Both the position numbers and the translations under genes were made by a program. 64,000 nt of DNA from an uncultured Prevotella sp. Its GTDB lineage: Bacteria > Bacteroidota > Bacteroidia > Bacteroidales > Bacteroidaceae. Below the pieces are notes generated by a model. It worked only from the letters and a program-made list of their open reading frames with translations. It searched no databases and was not told where the DNA came from. The stretch's first letter is position 1. Each line of letters opens with the position of its first letter. Where the stretch lies: assembly GCA_944319915.1 (NCBI GenBank), contig CALUEY010000003.1:102475-166474 (forward strand). Direction: 5' to 3'. Below are positions 32,271-43,600 of this stretch, one piece after another.

Positions 32271-35200
32271 ATGATGAGAAAAAGGTTTCTATCTCTGATG
32301 ATGTTGGGAATGCTTTCCGTGTGTGCCATGGCGCAGCGGACTACCGACGTCCTCGACCGTGGGCTTGTGGCTGTGAAGACCGGTGGCGGCATCTTCTGTA
32401 GCTGGCGCATCATGGGCGAGGAGTACTACGGCGTTAAGTACAACATCTACCGCGACGGCACCAAGCTTAACAGCGAGCCGCTCGATGTGTCGAACTTCCT
32501 CGATACCGGCGGATCCGAAGGCAGCCGGTATTCCGTTGAGGCAGTGGTGCGCGGCGTGCCGCAGGAGCACTCGGCTGCAGTGACGCCCCTGGCCAGCAAC
32601 TTCCTTGAGGTGAAGATGGACCACGGCAACCTTACAAGCACCTACATCCCCAACGATGCCTGCTGCGCCGACGTTGACGGCGACGGCGAGCTGGAAATAC
32701 TCCTGAAGTTCGACAACCGCGACGACATTGACCAAGGCTACCTCCCCGGGGGAAACAACGGCGAATATGCAATAGTGGAGGTTTACAAGCTCAATGGCAA
32801 GAAGCTGTGGTGGCTCGACTTCGGGCCAAACATGGCCGACTTCCAGAATAACGAGAACAACATAGTTGCATACGACTGGGATGGCGACGGAAAGGCCGAG
32901 GCCGTGATGCGCGCCGCCGACGGCACTACCATACACATGGCCGACGGTACCACCCACGTGGTGGGCGACCCGTCGAAAAACTACCGCCCGGCCGGGCCTA
33001 ACGGCGGGGCAAACTTCTTCATGCACGAGGGTGCCGAATACCTGCTCTATCTCAACGGCGAGACGGGCGAGGTGTACCAGGAGATGGAATATCCCTTGAA
33101 GCGCCTTGAGCAGGGCGAGACCAACCTTGAGGCTGCATGGGGCGACGGCTACGGCCACCGCTCCACGAAGCATTTCTTCGGCGCGCCTTACCTCGATGGC
33201 CGCAAGCCGAGCATCTTCCTTGCGCGAGGCATATATACGCGCCACAAGATGATAGCCTACGACGTAGACCCCGCCACGCACACCCTCGTGGAGCGGTGGC
33301 GGTGGAACAACAACACGCCCGGCTCTATATGGTATGGCCAGGGCTACCACAACTACAGCGTGGCCGACGTTGACTGGGACGGGCGCGACGAAATACTCTT
33401 CGGGTCGATGGTAATCGACGACAACGGTCACGGGCTTTCGTCCACAGGCCTTGGCCACGGCGACTCGCAGCACTGCAGCGACTTCGACCCCTATACCTTC
33501 GGGCAGGAGGTGTTTGCCTGCAACGAGGACCAGCCGGGCAACAACTTCCGCGATGCCACCACCTCGAAGATATACTACCGCTACGAGGCGAGCGATGATG
33601 ACGGGCGCGCCAACATGGGCAAGTTCGTGCGCGACATTCCCGGGGCGCAAGGCGTATCGTCGCGCGATGCGCACCTCGTCGGCTCCGTCAGGCACGACGC
33701 GGTTGAGGGCTTCGACAAGGGGTCGTTCAACATCACCCAGAACTTCCGCATCTATTGGGATGGCGACCTCTGCGAGGAGTCATTCGACTACCGCAACGGC
33801 AAGAACACCGAAGGCCACATCGTAAAGGCCGAGCAGGGCGAGATAGCCGTGCTCGCAGGCAGCATGACCAACAACGACACCAAGGGAACGCCATGCTATC
33901 AGGGCGATGTGTTTGGCGACTGGCGCGAGGAGGTGATAATGCGCACTGCCGACAACAACATCCGCATCTATACCACCGACGTGGCAACGCCATGGCGCAA
34001 TTATACCCTGTGGCACGACCACCAGTACCGCCAGGCCATGGTATGGCAGATGTGCGGTTACAACCAGACTCCGCACACAAGCTACTTCCTCGGCGAGATG
34101 GAGGGCATCACCGTGGCTCCGCCGGCACTCACCATGACCGGGCGCACCGAGATTGCCAATGGCGGCACCATAGGCTCGGCCCACGACGATGCTAATATAA
34201 TAATGTGTGAGACGGGCGACATGAACGTGACCGTGACGGACGGCGCCAGCCCCTATGTGTTCATCGACAATGCCCCTACTTGGACGCAGGGCCACGATGA
34301 CAACAACAACATCACCACCACCACCTACACCCACACGCTCAAGGGTGGAGCCTTTGCCGGCGATATGCGCCTCGTGAAGCAGGGCAGCGGTGTGCTTGTG
34401 CTCCCCAATGTCACCGAGACGTACACGGGCAACACCGACGTATGGGGCGGCACGCTCCGCTTCGATGGCACCATGCAGTCGAGCCGCGTATGGCTCAACC
34501 GACACACGTCGCTCATCTCCGACGGCGGCCGGTTCCCCAAAGGCATCCAGGCCGACTATAACGCCAAGGTGATTCCCGGCGGCGAGGGCAAGCAGGGTAC
34601 GATAGAGACCGACTCGCTCATCCTCAACTTCGGCTCGCGCCTGCTCATCGACCTCTTCAGCGAAGGCACTGCTGCCGACTGCATCAAGGCCAGTGTGCTG
34701 AAGATAGAGACGAAAGACTGGACCAACGGCCCTGAATACCTTCAGCCGGTGATACAGTTCGTGGCCAACTCCGACACTCCGGGCATGGTGGCCGAGGGAA
34801 AGTATCTCATAGGTGAAATTGGCAAGGTGGAGGGCGACATCGCTAACCTTATTGTGGAGGGCTTCGATGCTCAGAACACCACGCTCTCGCTTGAGGACGG
34901 CAAGCTCTACGTAACCGTGGAAACCTACCATCCCGGCACCGTCACCTGGACAGGCTCCAACGGCGGCTCGTGGGACGTAGACCTCTCGGAGAATTTCGTT
35001 GACGCCGATACTGAGGCCGAGAGGGCATTCGTTCCCGGCGATGCCGTGACGCTCGACGACAACGCTGCCGCCACCGACATAACCGTGTCGCGCAACGTGA
35101 GGCCGCAGAGCATCACATTCAACAACGAGACCAAGAACTACGTGGTTTCAGGCGAAGGCTTCAAGGGCGACGCCGAGCTGGTGAAGAATGGCGCCGGCAG

Positions 35201-36809
35201 CGTTACGCTCAACAACAGGAGCAGCTTCGGCTCTGTGACCATCAACGGTGGAACGGTAACCGTGAACTCGCTTGCCAACAACATCGGCCGTGACCACGGC
35301 TCGCTCGGCAGCGCTGCCACCCCCGTAACAATCAACAATGGTGCAGTGCTCGCCATAAGCGATGACGCCGCCACTACGCAGGCCATCACGGCGGGCGAGG
35401 GTGGAGCCACGTTCGACATCGCTGACGGCAAGATGCTGAGGATGAAAACAGGCCTAAAGGGAACAACGCTCACCAAGAGCGGCAGGGGAACGCTGAACCT
35501 CGGTTCGGGCAACTCTGTTTCACGCCTTGTGATCAGCAGCGGCGTGGTAAATGCCGTTGAGGCCGACAACAGGTCGCAGCTGCCTGCAACGGTTGAGTTT
35601 GCCGGCGGCGAGCTGTGGGATGTGAATACGGAGAACGGCGGCGCAACCCAAAACACGGCCAACTTCGTAGTGCCTGAAAACCGTGCTGGCAGCCTTTATA
35701 CCGACCCGCGCGCCGAGTACAAAGGCACGCTTACCGGTGCCGGCACATTCCGTGTGTACGCCTGCGGCGTCCGCACCTATTTCGATGGCGACTGGAGCCA
35801 GTTCACGGGCATACTTGTTCCCGGGCTCCACGAGCGCGGCTCTTTCGACCCCGCTTTCGTTTATCGCAGCAGCACCGGGCTTGCCAACTGCACGCTGCAG
35901 GTGGACGAGGGGGTTACTTTCCAGAACAACGGCCAGCAAGTGGCGCTCGGCTCGCTTGTGCTCAATGGCACCCTGGCAGGCACCGGAGCCTATGTGTTTG
36001 GCAGGAACAATGAAGACCTCTCGCTCCGTGGCACCATCAATTCGCCAATACGCAAGGAGGGAACGGGAATGCTCACCATCTCAAGCTCAATAGGCAGCCC
36101 ATCGTCAGTAGCCGTCATCGGCGGTACGCTCAGGCTCAACGCCTTCGCCAACCCGCCGTCAAGCTCCATGGTAGGCCAGGGTGCAGTGACGGTAAACGAG
36201 GGTGCCACGATTGCCGGCAACGGAACGGTAAACAATCTCGTGCTCGAATCGGGTGCTACCATGTCGCCCGGCAACCCGAACGATGACGACCCGTCAGGGT
36301 GCATAAAGGTGAAGACCCAGCTTAACGCCAAGGCAGGCTCTGTAATCAACCTTAACATAAAAGGTGCTGAAAACACCAGGAGCTCGCGCGCCTATTTCAC
36401 TTCCGACGTCAATCTGCTGCTCAATGGTACGATAAACGTCAGCCTGTCGCCGTCGTATGTACCTGCCGTGGGCGACGAGATAATCCTGTGGGAGTGCTCC
36501 CAGAGGATAGGTTCGCCTATCATAAACCTGCCTGAGCTTCCCGCAGGGCTGTCGTGGAACGATGACGACCTGCTCTCTGATGGCATATTACGTGTTGCAG
36601 CCGGTACCAACGTCATAGACGGCCTTGCTGCCGACGGCAAGGTGGCCTGCCGTCTTTACACGCTCGCCGGTGTGCAGGTGGCTGAGTTTGCCTCCACTGT
36701 GGCCGAGGCTCCTGCCGTTGCCGCAGGTCTTGGCGTGGCTCCCGGCACATACGTCCTCCGCATAGCAGCCGATGGCGACTCGCATACAGTCAAGGTGGTG
36801 ATAGAGTGA
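32271..36809 (+). CDS. PL11-type lyase fused to an autotransporter-like repeat region and sorting domain
   Basis: A 1,512-residue secreted protein. A signal peptide (FLSLMMLGMLSVCAMA) leads into a PL11-like catalytic part up to about residue 620: VLDRGLVAVKTGGGIFCSW, calcium loops DVDGDGELEILLKFDN and DWDGDGKAEAV, HNYSVADVDWDGRDEI and NQTPHTSYFLGE. It is clearly more divergent than the other two PL11 proteins. Residues about 620-1440 are glycine/asparagine-rich beta strands with recurring short motifs such as LVKQGSGVLVL..TYTGNTDVWGGTL and LVKNGAGSVTLNN, the pattern of passenger-associated transport repeats in autotransporters. The end (CRLYTLAGVQVAEFA, GTYVLRIAADG) is a sorting-type domain. 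Fusion of a lyase to such a stalk would display the enzyme away from the cell surface. Substrate is inferred as rhamnogalacturonan I; the divergence leaves room for another. Confidence 0.85.
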   Translation: MMRKRFLSLMMLGMLSVCAMAQRTTDVLDRGLVAVKTGGGIFCSWRIMGEEYYGVKYNIYRDGTKLNSEPLDVSNFLDTGGSEGSRYSVEAVVRGVPQEHSAAVTPLASNFLEVKMDHGNLTSTYIPNDACCADVDGDGELEILLKFDNRDDIDQGYLPGGNNGEYAIVEVYKLNGKKLWWLDFGPNMADFQNNENNIVAYDWDGDGKAEAVMRAADGTTIHMADGTTHVVGDPSKNYRPAGPNGGANFFMHEGAEYLLYLNGETGEVYQEMEYPLKRLEQGETNLEAAWGDGYGHRSTKHFFGAPYLDGRKPSIFLARGIYTRHKMIAYDVDPATHTLVERWRWNNNTPGSIWYGQGYHNYSVADVDWDGRDEILFGSMVIDDNGHGLSSTGLGHGDSQHCSDFDPYTFGQEVFACNEDQPGNNFRDATTSKIYYRYEASDDDGRANMGKFVRDIPGAQGVSSRDAHLVGSVRHDAVEGFDKGSFNITQNFRIYWDGDLCEESFDYRNGKNTEGHIVKAEQGEIAVLAGSMTNNDTKGTPCYQGDVFGDWREEVIMRTADNNIRIYTTDVATPWRNYTLWHDHQYRQAMVWQMCGYNQTPHTSYFLGEMEGITVAPPALTMTGRTEIANGGTIGSAHDDANIIMCETGDMNVTVTDGASPYVFIDNAPTWTQGHDDNNNITTTTYTHTLKGGAFAGDMRLVKQGSGVLVLPNVTETYTGNTDVWGGTLRFDGTMQSSRVWLNRHTSLISDGGRFPKGIQADYNAKVIPGGEGKQGTIETDSLILNFGSRLLIDLFSEGTAADCIKASVLKIETKDWTNGPEYLQPVIQFVANSDTPGMVAEGKYLIGEIGKVEGDIANLIVEGFDAQNTTLSLEDGKLYVTVETYHPGTVTWTGSNGGSWDVDLSENFVDADTEAERAFVPGDAVTLDDNAAATDITVSRNVRPQSITFNNETKNYVVSGEGFKGDAELVKNGAGSVTLNNRSSFGSVTINGGTVTVNSLANNIGRDHGSLGSAATPVTINNGAVLAISDDAATTQAITAGEGGATFDIADGKMLRMKTGLKGTTLTKSGRGTLNLGSGNSVSRLVISSGVVNAVEADNRSQLPATVEFAGGELWDVNTENGGATQNTANFVVPENRAGSLYTDPRAEYKGTLTGAGTFRVYACGVRTYFDGDWSQFTGILVPGLHERGSFDPAFVYRSSTGLANCTLQVDEGVTFQNNGQQVALGSLVLNGTLAGTGAYVFGRNNEDLSLRGTINSPIRKEGTGMLTISSSIGSPSSVAVIGGTLRLNAFANPPSSSMVGQGAVTVNEGATIAGNGTVNNLVLESGATMSPGNPNDDDPSGCIKVKTQLNAKAGSVINLNIKGAENTRSSRAYFTSDVNLLLNGTINVSLSPSYVPAVGDEIILWECSQRIGSPIINLPELPAGLSWNDDDLLSDGILRVAAGTNVIDGLAADGKVACRLYTLAGVQVAEFASTVAEAPAVAAGLGVAPGTYVLRIAADGDSHTVKVVIE

Positions 36810-36852
36810 TTTTGCAAGTTGCAGCCTCCATTTTAACCCATAAGGGTCGTTA

Positions 36853-36979
36853 GGCTTCACTCACGTTTCGTGCCGCTGCCAGTCTGCCTGCTTTCAGCTT
36901 TTTTCTCGATGTAGCCCGCTACGCCGGGAAAAGCCGAAAGCAAGCAGGCGGCGGCAGTGCGGACGATGGGTGGAGAGCC
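36853..36979. repeat. ~125-bp imperfect palindromic element A, copy 1
   Basis: A long interrupted palindrome centred on GTAGCccGCTAC, with arms including GCCGCTGCC/GGCGGCGGC and TGCTTtcaGC/GCcgaAAGCA. An inverted copy is at 54971-55099; the flanks (tttcgtgccgctgcc and gatgggtggagagcc) fix the relative orientation. It forms part of the matching intergenic blocks that bracket the FAS1/SusCD operon. Confidence 0.8.
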
Positions 36980-37065
36980 GATAACGGCGTTAAAGTGCGA
37001 TTGGCACTCTAACGATTTGGGCTTAAGTGGATAATCTTGCAGGTGCAACATATAGTTTTAGTTAG

Positions 37066-37106
37066 AAGGAAAGGCCAGGCGCACACCGGCGCCTGGCCTT
37101 TCCTTT
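37066..37106 (+). terminator. Intrinsic terminator between the PL11 fusion gene and the FAS1/SusCD operon
   Basis: AAGGAAAGGCCAGGCGC and GCGCCTGGCCTTTCCTT form a 17-bp perfect stem with a 6-base loop and a TTTT tail. It is 256 bases past the lyase stop codon, so it insulates the downstream operon from the lyase gene. Confidence 0.9.
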
Positions 37107-37128
37107 TGTGTATATCTGCTTTCAGCCC

Positions 37129-37360
37129 ATACTTGCAAATATGCAACTAAGCAAGCACCCTGCGGCGCCGGTTTCTCTGTATGCTCCTTGCCACGACGTG
37201 AAACGGCCCGTTTCAGACTGCGATATGGCCTGTTTCGGAGACTAAAACGGCCTGTTTCGCACGCCAAAACGGCGCGTTCTGCAATGCGCTGGCTATCAGA
37301 CGGTTGGATAGGGCGGCATTCACCGCCACGATTAACATAAAAATGTTAACTGCGGCATGG
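37129..37360. repeat. ~233-bp composite intergenic element, copy 1 (left of the FAS1/SusCD operon)
   Basis: Three parts occur in order: catacttgcaaatatgca...ccctgcggcg (from 37129), an array of ~21-bp palindromic units (37197-37277, gaaacggcctgtttcg type), and the palindrome ccacgattaacataaaaatgttaac (to 37360). The same three parts occur in inverted order and orientation at 55201-55434. No open frame of coding character lies in it. Confidence 0.85.
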
Positions 37361-37612
37361 CTGTCGGCGGCACCGGGCGTGTTTGGCGTTTGCCGACATT
37401 CATGTTCATTTTTCCCAAAATCGCGATATTTTATTCTAATGCGATATGTGGAAATTGGTGTTCTGATGGCCGGTTGGAGTTTGCACTTACGTGCCTTTTC
37501 GCCTTTTTGTGGCAGGCTTACACTTTTGGGGCGAGTACCATTTTTTTTGCTAATTTTTAATTTGCGAGCCAAAAAATCCACCTTTCACCAAAAAAAACAC
37601 AATAAATATTTC

Positions 37613-37640
37613 TTTGGGAAACATAAAATTGCTACTTTTG
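37613..37640 (+). promoter_or_regulatory. Promoter of the FAS1/SusCD operon
   Basis: TACTTTTG (37633-37640) matches the -7 consensus, with TTTG at 37613-37616 as the -33 element (16-base spacing, slightly short). The region just upstream is A/T-rich. The leader to the first start codon is about 80 bases. It is the only strong promoter before seven tightly spaced genes. Confidence 0.7.
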
Positions 37641-37728
37641 TAAGCGATATGTAAAAAGGGGATTCTCTATGCCTATTGGCTTTGAAGAGCAATAACTAAA
37701 AATTAAATACAATAATTACAAAATCGGT

Positions 37729-40569
37729 ATGAAGAAACTCATCTTTTGTTTTTCCCTTGTCTGTACAGGGCTTATCATGTCTTGTATCGACAAGAATGAG
37801 GAAGTGGATGAGTCCTCCAAGCCTTCGTGGCTCGGTGGAACCATCTACAGTGAGCTGAGCAATCCTTCGGTCGGGCAGCTGAAGGGTTCGTTCAAGACTT
37901 ACCTCAGGCTAATCGACGACCTCGGATATGCCGAGACGCTCAACCGCACCGGTAGCAAGACAGTGTTCCCGGCCAACGACGAGGCTTTCGAGAGATTTTT
38001 CGAGGGTGGCAACAACCCCTACGGTGTTACGAGCTACGAGCAGCTCACCGAGTCGCAGAAGAAGCAGCTGCTTTATTCTTCGATGCTCGACAACGCCTTG
38101 CTCACCAGCCTCCTTTCCAACGCCAATGATGGGCAGAACGGCCTTTCCCGTGGCGTGGCAATAAAGCACGCCACCAACCTCAACGTCATCGACACCGTGG
38201 CCCACATGTTCATGCCGTCGGCGCTCTATCCCAACAATCCTTATTGGCGCGAGTTCGACTCCAAGGGCATCTACACCGTTAACGACGCCACCACGCCTAT
38301 GATGGTTCACTTCACAAGGGATTACATGATTTCGAACTCCATCACCACCACTGGCGAGGGGAGCGACTTCTCGAAACTTGTGGGTCAGCCATACGACGGC
38401 ACGTCCACATACATCTTCGGCAACAAGGTCATAGTGCCCGACGTGACCTGCCAGAACGGATACATCCACCAGGTGGAGGACGTGGTTACACAGCCCGGCA
38501 ACATGGCCCAGGTAATAAAGAACAACCCTGATTTCTCCTTGTTCAGCCGTATGCTTGACCGCTTTGCGGTGCCAGTGTACAACGCACAGGTTACCAGCGA
38601 TTACCAGGACTGGGCCTTGCAGAACGGGCGCCCGGCTCCCGACTCCATCTATGAGGTGCGCTACGCCAGCACTAACTCGCAGGGCGTGGCCTTCACCCAT
38701 AACGACAGGTACAGCGACAACGAGCGCCTGCCGTTTGACCCGGGGTGGAACGCATATGCCGAGAACGCAACGTCTACAACCATGGATGCTTCCGTCCTTG
38801 GCATTGCCGCAATGTTTGTACCCGATGACGAGGCCCTTACGGCTTACTTCCTCAACGGTAGCGGCAAGTCTATCATCGAGGAAAACGCCGTTGTGGAAAA
38901 CAACGAGGCCAACCTTAGGCAAAACATCGACTCCATACCTCTTAACCTGGTGGCCCCGCTGCTGTCTAACCTCATGAAGGCATCGTTCGCCAACACGGTG
39001 CCGAGCAAGTTCTCCACCGTCACCAACGACGTGGGCGACATCATGGGGCTTTCTGAATCAGACCTCCGGCAGACAGCTGATGGCACCTACGACATCAGCA
39101 TAGCCAACAACGGCGTGATTTACCGCCTCAATAACATGCTCCCCCCAGTGAGCCTCAGTGCCGTGTCGGCCCCGGCCCGCATCAAGAACAACATGAAGGT
39201 GGCCAACTGGGCCATCACCAACAGGTCTGACAACAGTGTCCTCACGATAAGCCTTGACTATTATGCTTACCTCCAGGCAATGCAGGCCAAGTTCGCCCTC
39301 TTCCTGCCTACCGACCAGGCTTTCGACTTCTATTACATCGACCCCGCCTCGCTCGGGCATACCGGCAGCACCACACCGTTGGCATACCACTATTATTATA
39401 GCAACCTCCGTCCTAACCTTGGCGTTTCTACGTTCCAGTGGGATCCGGAGACCAATTCAATAGTCAACCCCAACGATTCAACCCCGATCATTACGCCGAG
39501 CGCAAGCTTTGCTGCCACTTCAGAAGTGACGTCTATCGTGACAGCGCAGCTCACTGACATCCTTAATTACCACACTATAGTGCTCAACTCCGACGACAAC
39601 CGCATGACCGAGATTGGCGGAAACAAGTTCTACAAGACCAAGCACGGTGGCGAGATTATGGTAACAGGCACTGGCCGTGGGGCGCAGGTGCTCAGTGGCG
39701 CACAGATAAACAATGGCTACGCCGCATCTAACATAGAGCAGGTGTTCCCGCAGGACAATGGCAACACTTACCAGATAGACCGCATCATACAGGGTCCGGT
39801 GGAGAGTGTGTATAAGGTGATGAAAGAGAACGCAGGTGCCGATGGCAATCCTGATGGCGAGGAGTACGAGTCAGACAAGTTCTCCGAGTTCTTCACCCTC
39901 TGCGACATGGTGAGCAACACCGACCTGCTCGAATGGGCCGGCATCAATACGTCGACCAGCAGCACCACCGGTATCAACGAGAGCGACCAGTACAGGGTGT
40001 TCTCTTCTGAAGAATCGCGTTGCCTCGACCAGAACGTTAGTTTCTTCAATACTTACAACTATACCGTTTACGTGCCTAACAACGATGCAATGCGCATAGC
40101 ATACGCCAACGGACTGCCCGAACGCGAAAAGATTGAGAACTGGTATGAGTACCACCAAGAGGATCAGTGGGCAATGGACTCCGTGCGCAAGAGTCTCGGT
40201 GTGATAGCCGATTTCATACGCTACCACTTCCAGCGCATTTCCCTCTATGCCGACAAGACCGTTTATACCAGCCAGTATAACAACGAGTTCTCTACATTCC
40301 TCGCCGACGACCTCGGCATTAGCCTGAAGCTCAACGTCACCGGAGGCGGCAACAAGCTCAATGTGGTTGATGCAGCCGGGGTGGCCCACGTCGTGGACGC
40401 TTCAAGCAGTTCCATGATGTCCAACAGGATGGCGCGCGACTTCCTGCTCAATGCCCCGCTCACCACGGCTACCTATTTCACAACGTCGTCATTTGCCGTG
40501 ATCCACGAGCTGTCAGAACCTCTTTACTACCGTGCCGACAAGCGTTTCGACAAGGCTTACGGAGAGTAG
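37729..40569 (+). CDS. Fasciclin (FAS1) multidomain lipoprotein
   Basis: A 946-residue lipoprotein (signal IFCFSLVCTGLIMSC, lipid on Cys19) that appears to contain four FAS1-like domains in tandem. Each shows the F..pT(n/d).af core: TVFPANDEAFERFF near residue 85, AAMFVPDDEALTAYF near 365, FALFLPTDQAFDFYY near 525 and YTVYVPNNDAMRIAY near 780. Domain ends show the vI..id.vl pattern (GYIHQVEDVV, YQIDRIIQ). FAS1 domains mediate protein or carbohydrate adhesion. It is the first gene of a seven-gene operon with two SusC/SusD pairs, so it is probably an outer-membrane surface lipoprotein that takes part in ligand capture or complex assembly. No catalytic domain is seen. Domain borders are estimates; the linker residues 590-720 could hide a further half domain. 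Confidence 0.82.
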   Translation: MKKLIFCFSLVCTGLIMSCIDKNEEVDESSKPSWLGGTIYSELSNPSVGQLKGSFKTYLRLIDDLGYAETLNRTGSKTVFPANDEAFERFFEGGNNPYGVTSYEQLTESQKKQLLYSSMLDNALLTSLLSNANDGQNGLSRGVAIKHATNLNVIDTVAHMFMPSALYPNNPYWREFDSKGIYTVNDATTPMMVHFTRDYMISNSITTTGEGSDFSKLVGQPYDGTSTYIFGNKVIVPDVTCQNGYIHQVEDVVTQPGNMAQVIKNNPDFSLFSRMLDRFAVPVYNAQVTSDYQDWALQNGRPAPDSIYEVRYASTNSQGVAFTHNDRYSDNERLPFDPGWNAYAENATSTTMDASVLGIAAMFVPDDEALTAYFLNGSGKSIIEENAVVENNEANLRQNIDSIPLNLVAPLLSNLMKASFANTVPSKFSTVTNDVGDIMGLSESDLRQTADGTYDISIANNGVIYRLNNMLPPVSLSAVSAPARIKNNMKVANWAITNRSDNSVLTISLDYYAYLQAMQAKFALFLPTDQAFDFYYIDPASLGHTGSTTPLAYHYYYSNLRPNLGVSTFQWDPETNSIVNPNDSTPIITPSASFAATSEVTSIVTAQLTDILNYHTIVLNSDDNRMTEIGGNKFYKTKHGGEIMVTGTGRGAQVLSGAQINNGYAASNIEQVFPQDNGNTYQIDRIIQGPVESVYKVMKENAGADGNPDGEEYESDKFSEFFTLCDMVSNTDLLEWAGINTSTSSTTGINESDQYRVFSSEESRCLDQNVSFFNTYNYTVYVPNNDAMRIAYANGLPEREKIENWYEYHQEDQWAMDSVRKSLGVIADFIRYHFQRISLYADKTVYTSQYNNEFSTFLADDLGISLKLNVTGGGNKLNVVDAAGVAHVVDASSSSMMSNRMARDFLLNAPLTTATYFTTSSFAVIHELSEPLYYRADKRFDKAYGE

Positions 40570-40612
40570 TCACAAGGGCAACAAGTAAAATCATAAAAGA
40601 CAAAATACTGCT

Positions 40613-43600
40613 ATGCCAAGAATAAAGTTTATGCTTACGGCCTTGCTGCTTGTCATGGTGCAGGCCGCCTTTGCCCAAGGGCAACGTATCTCCGGTACGG
40701 TGACCGATGCCTTTGGCCCGGTGATGATGGCTAACGTCGTCGAACGCGATGCCAGCAACCGTATCGTCACCGCTGCCGTCACCGACGTCAACGGTAACTT
40801 CACCATGGTTGTGAAGAACAACAAGAACAGGCTTACCGTCTCTTATGTCGGCTCCAAGCCCGTGTCGATGCCTATCGGTGCCAAGACCCGATTCAACATC
40901 AAGCTCGGCGAGTCGCAGACCACCGTCAAGGAGGTTACCGTTACGTCGCGCCGCCGCTCGAGCTCTGGCGGTCTGTCCATCCCCAAGCGCGAGGTTTCCG
41001 TTGCGCAGCAAACCATGAACATGGAAGACGTGGAGGGCCTTTCCTTTACCAGTGCCGACGAGGCGTTGCAGGGAAAGATTGCCGGTCTCGACATTGTGGC
41101 CAACTCGGGTAACCTTGGTTCGGGTACCACCATGCGCCTGCGTGGTGTGTCGTCAATCACCGGCAACAAGGAGCCGCTCATCGTTGTTGACGACCAGATA
41201 TTCGACACCCCCGATGACTTCTCGGCCGAGGACGCCAACGAGGAGAGCTACGCCTCGATGCTTTCGGTGAATGTAGACGATATCGCCAGCATCACCGTGC
41301 TCAAGGATGCCGCCTCCACGGCCATGTACGGTTCGCGTGGCGCCAACGGTGTTATCGAGATTAAGCTCAAGCGTGGTGCACGTGGTAAGACGCGCGTGTC
41401 TTATACCTATAAGTTCACCGGCAGCTGGCAGCCCAAGGGCTACGACCTGCTCAGCGGTGACGACTATACCATGCTCATGAAGGAGGCCATCTACAACCCC
41501 TCGCAGCGGTCGGATGCCACAACAAACATCAACGAGCTTAACTACAACCGTGCTTGGGCCGACTACGAGAACTGGAACAACAACACCGACTGGGTGGATG
41601 CCGTTACGCAGTTCGGACAGTCGCATAGCCACTCCATCAACCTCACCGGTGGTGGCGAGAAGGCCAACTTCCGCATTTCCGCCGGCTATGACCACCAGAC
41701 GGGTACCATTATCAAGCAGACCCTCAACCGCTTCACCACCCGCCTCGTGCTCGACTATTTGGTGAGCGACCGAATCAAGTTCTCTACCAACTTCGGTTTC
41801 ACTTACACCAACAACATCAAGAACTACGACAAGAACATCCTGGCCCGTGCGCAGCACATGGCTCCTAACATGAGCATCTACCGCCAGGACGGAAGAGGCA
41901 ACGACCTCTCCGACTACTACATCATGAACAAGACCACCTCCACCAACGATGAGCTTGAGGACATCTACAAAGAGGGCAACCCGGTGGCCGTGGCCAACCT
42001 GTCGTGGGCAGAGGAGAACACTTACCGCATCACGCCTGACTTCAGCCTGCAGTACGAGCTGCTCGGCACCGAGGAGGGCAAGAGCCGCCTCACTTACCGT
42101 GGCGACGTTTACTTTGACATCTATGCCAAGAGCGCTCCGAGCTACTGGCCGGGCGAGCTGATCAAGGAGTCGTGGAACAACGATAACTACAACCGCTCCG
42201 GCAACACTGAGGAGAACCGCATGGGTATCACCGTTACCAACGACCTCACCTTCACTCCTTATTTCAAGAACGAGGACTGGACGGCCACCATGCGTTTCCG
42301 CTACCAGACGTATTCGTCAAACGGTGACTCACAGACGGAGAGCATCGCTCACCTGCCTACTGGCATCACCTCGTCAACGGTCAACTCTTACGTGCTTAGC
42401 GCTTCGAGCGCCACGAGCAAGGACCGCTGGCAGACCTGGAGCTTCAACAGCCACTTCTCTTACAAGAGCCGCTACAACCTCGGCGTTTCGGTTCGTGCCG
42501 ATGGCGACTCGCGCTTCGGACCGGCCCACAAGTGGGCTTACTTCCCAAGCGTGTCGTTCCGCTGGAACATCATTGACGAGCCGTTCATGAAGCCGCTGCG
42601 CAAGGTGGTGTCCATGCTCGCCTTCCGCCCCAGCTGGGGTATGGTGGGTAACACCCCGAACAAAGGCTCCATCTATTATGAGTCTTACAACATCACCGAC
42701 AACGGGTCTTACGGTGGCAACATGCAGGCTGCCGTCATGACGCAGATGAAGCTCGACGACCTCAAGTGGGAGACCACAAACAGCTATAACCTTGGTTTCA
42801 ACCTCGGTTTGTTCGACGACAAGATTGAGGCCGAGTTTGAGTATTACTATAAGAAGACCACCGACCTGCTCATGGAGAAAGTAAACATTCCTTCAACCTC
42901 TGGTTATGCCCAGCTGGCATACGCCAACGTAGGTGCCATGACCAACGAGGGGTGGGAGCTTAACCTCAACTTCAACGACATCGTGAAGAAAGGCAAGTTC
43001 CGCCTGAGCGCCAACCTCAACGTTGCACAGAACTACAACGAGCTTACCGAGATGGACGAGTCGGTGCTGGCTTCGCTCAACACTGAGTGGGACAGGAAAA
43101 ACGGCTCTTACCTCTCCCGTGTGCAGGTGGGCAACCCGCTCGGCTCCATCTACGGTCTCCGTTACCAGGGCGTTTACCAGTACACTTACGAGTATCTTAC
43201 CAATCTCGCAACTGAGAACAACTGGGATGCCGCTACTTTCGAGAATGAAATCAACTCGCGCCTGGCCAAGGGGCAGACGTTCCCCGTGGCACGCGACGCC
43301 AACGGCCGTGTCATCATGAACAGCGACGGAACGCCCAAGCGCATGGTGTTCGACTATTCCAGCACCAACTACCAGTTCCAGGGCGGTGATGCCATCTACG
43401 AGGACATCAACCACGATGGCGAAATCAATGAGCTTGACATCGTTTACCTCGGCAACTCCATGCCTAAGGTGCAGGGTGGTTTCGGCATAACGATGAGTTA
43501 CGGCAACTGGACCCTGCGCACCAACTTCAACTATCGCTTCGGCTTCAAGGTGGTTAACCAGGCCCGAATGAACCTGCAGAATATGTCTGGCTCGTTCAAC

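Noticed and set aside
37197-37277. Palindromic ~21-bp array as a mini-CRISPR
   Set aside because: Repeat units are themselves palindromic and contiguous, without unique spacers; no cas genes are present.
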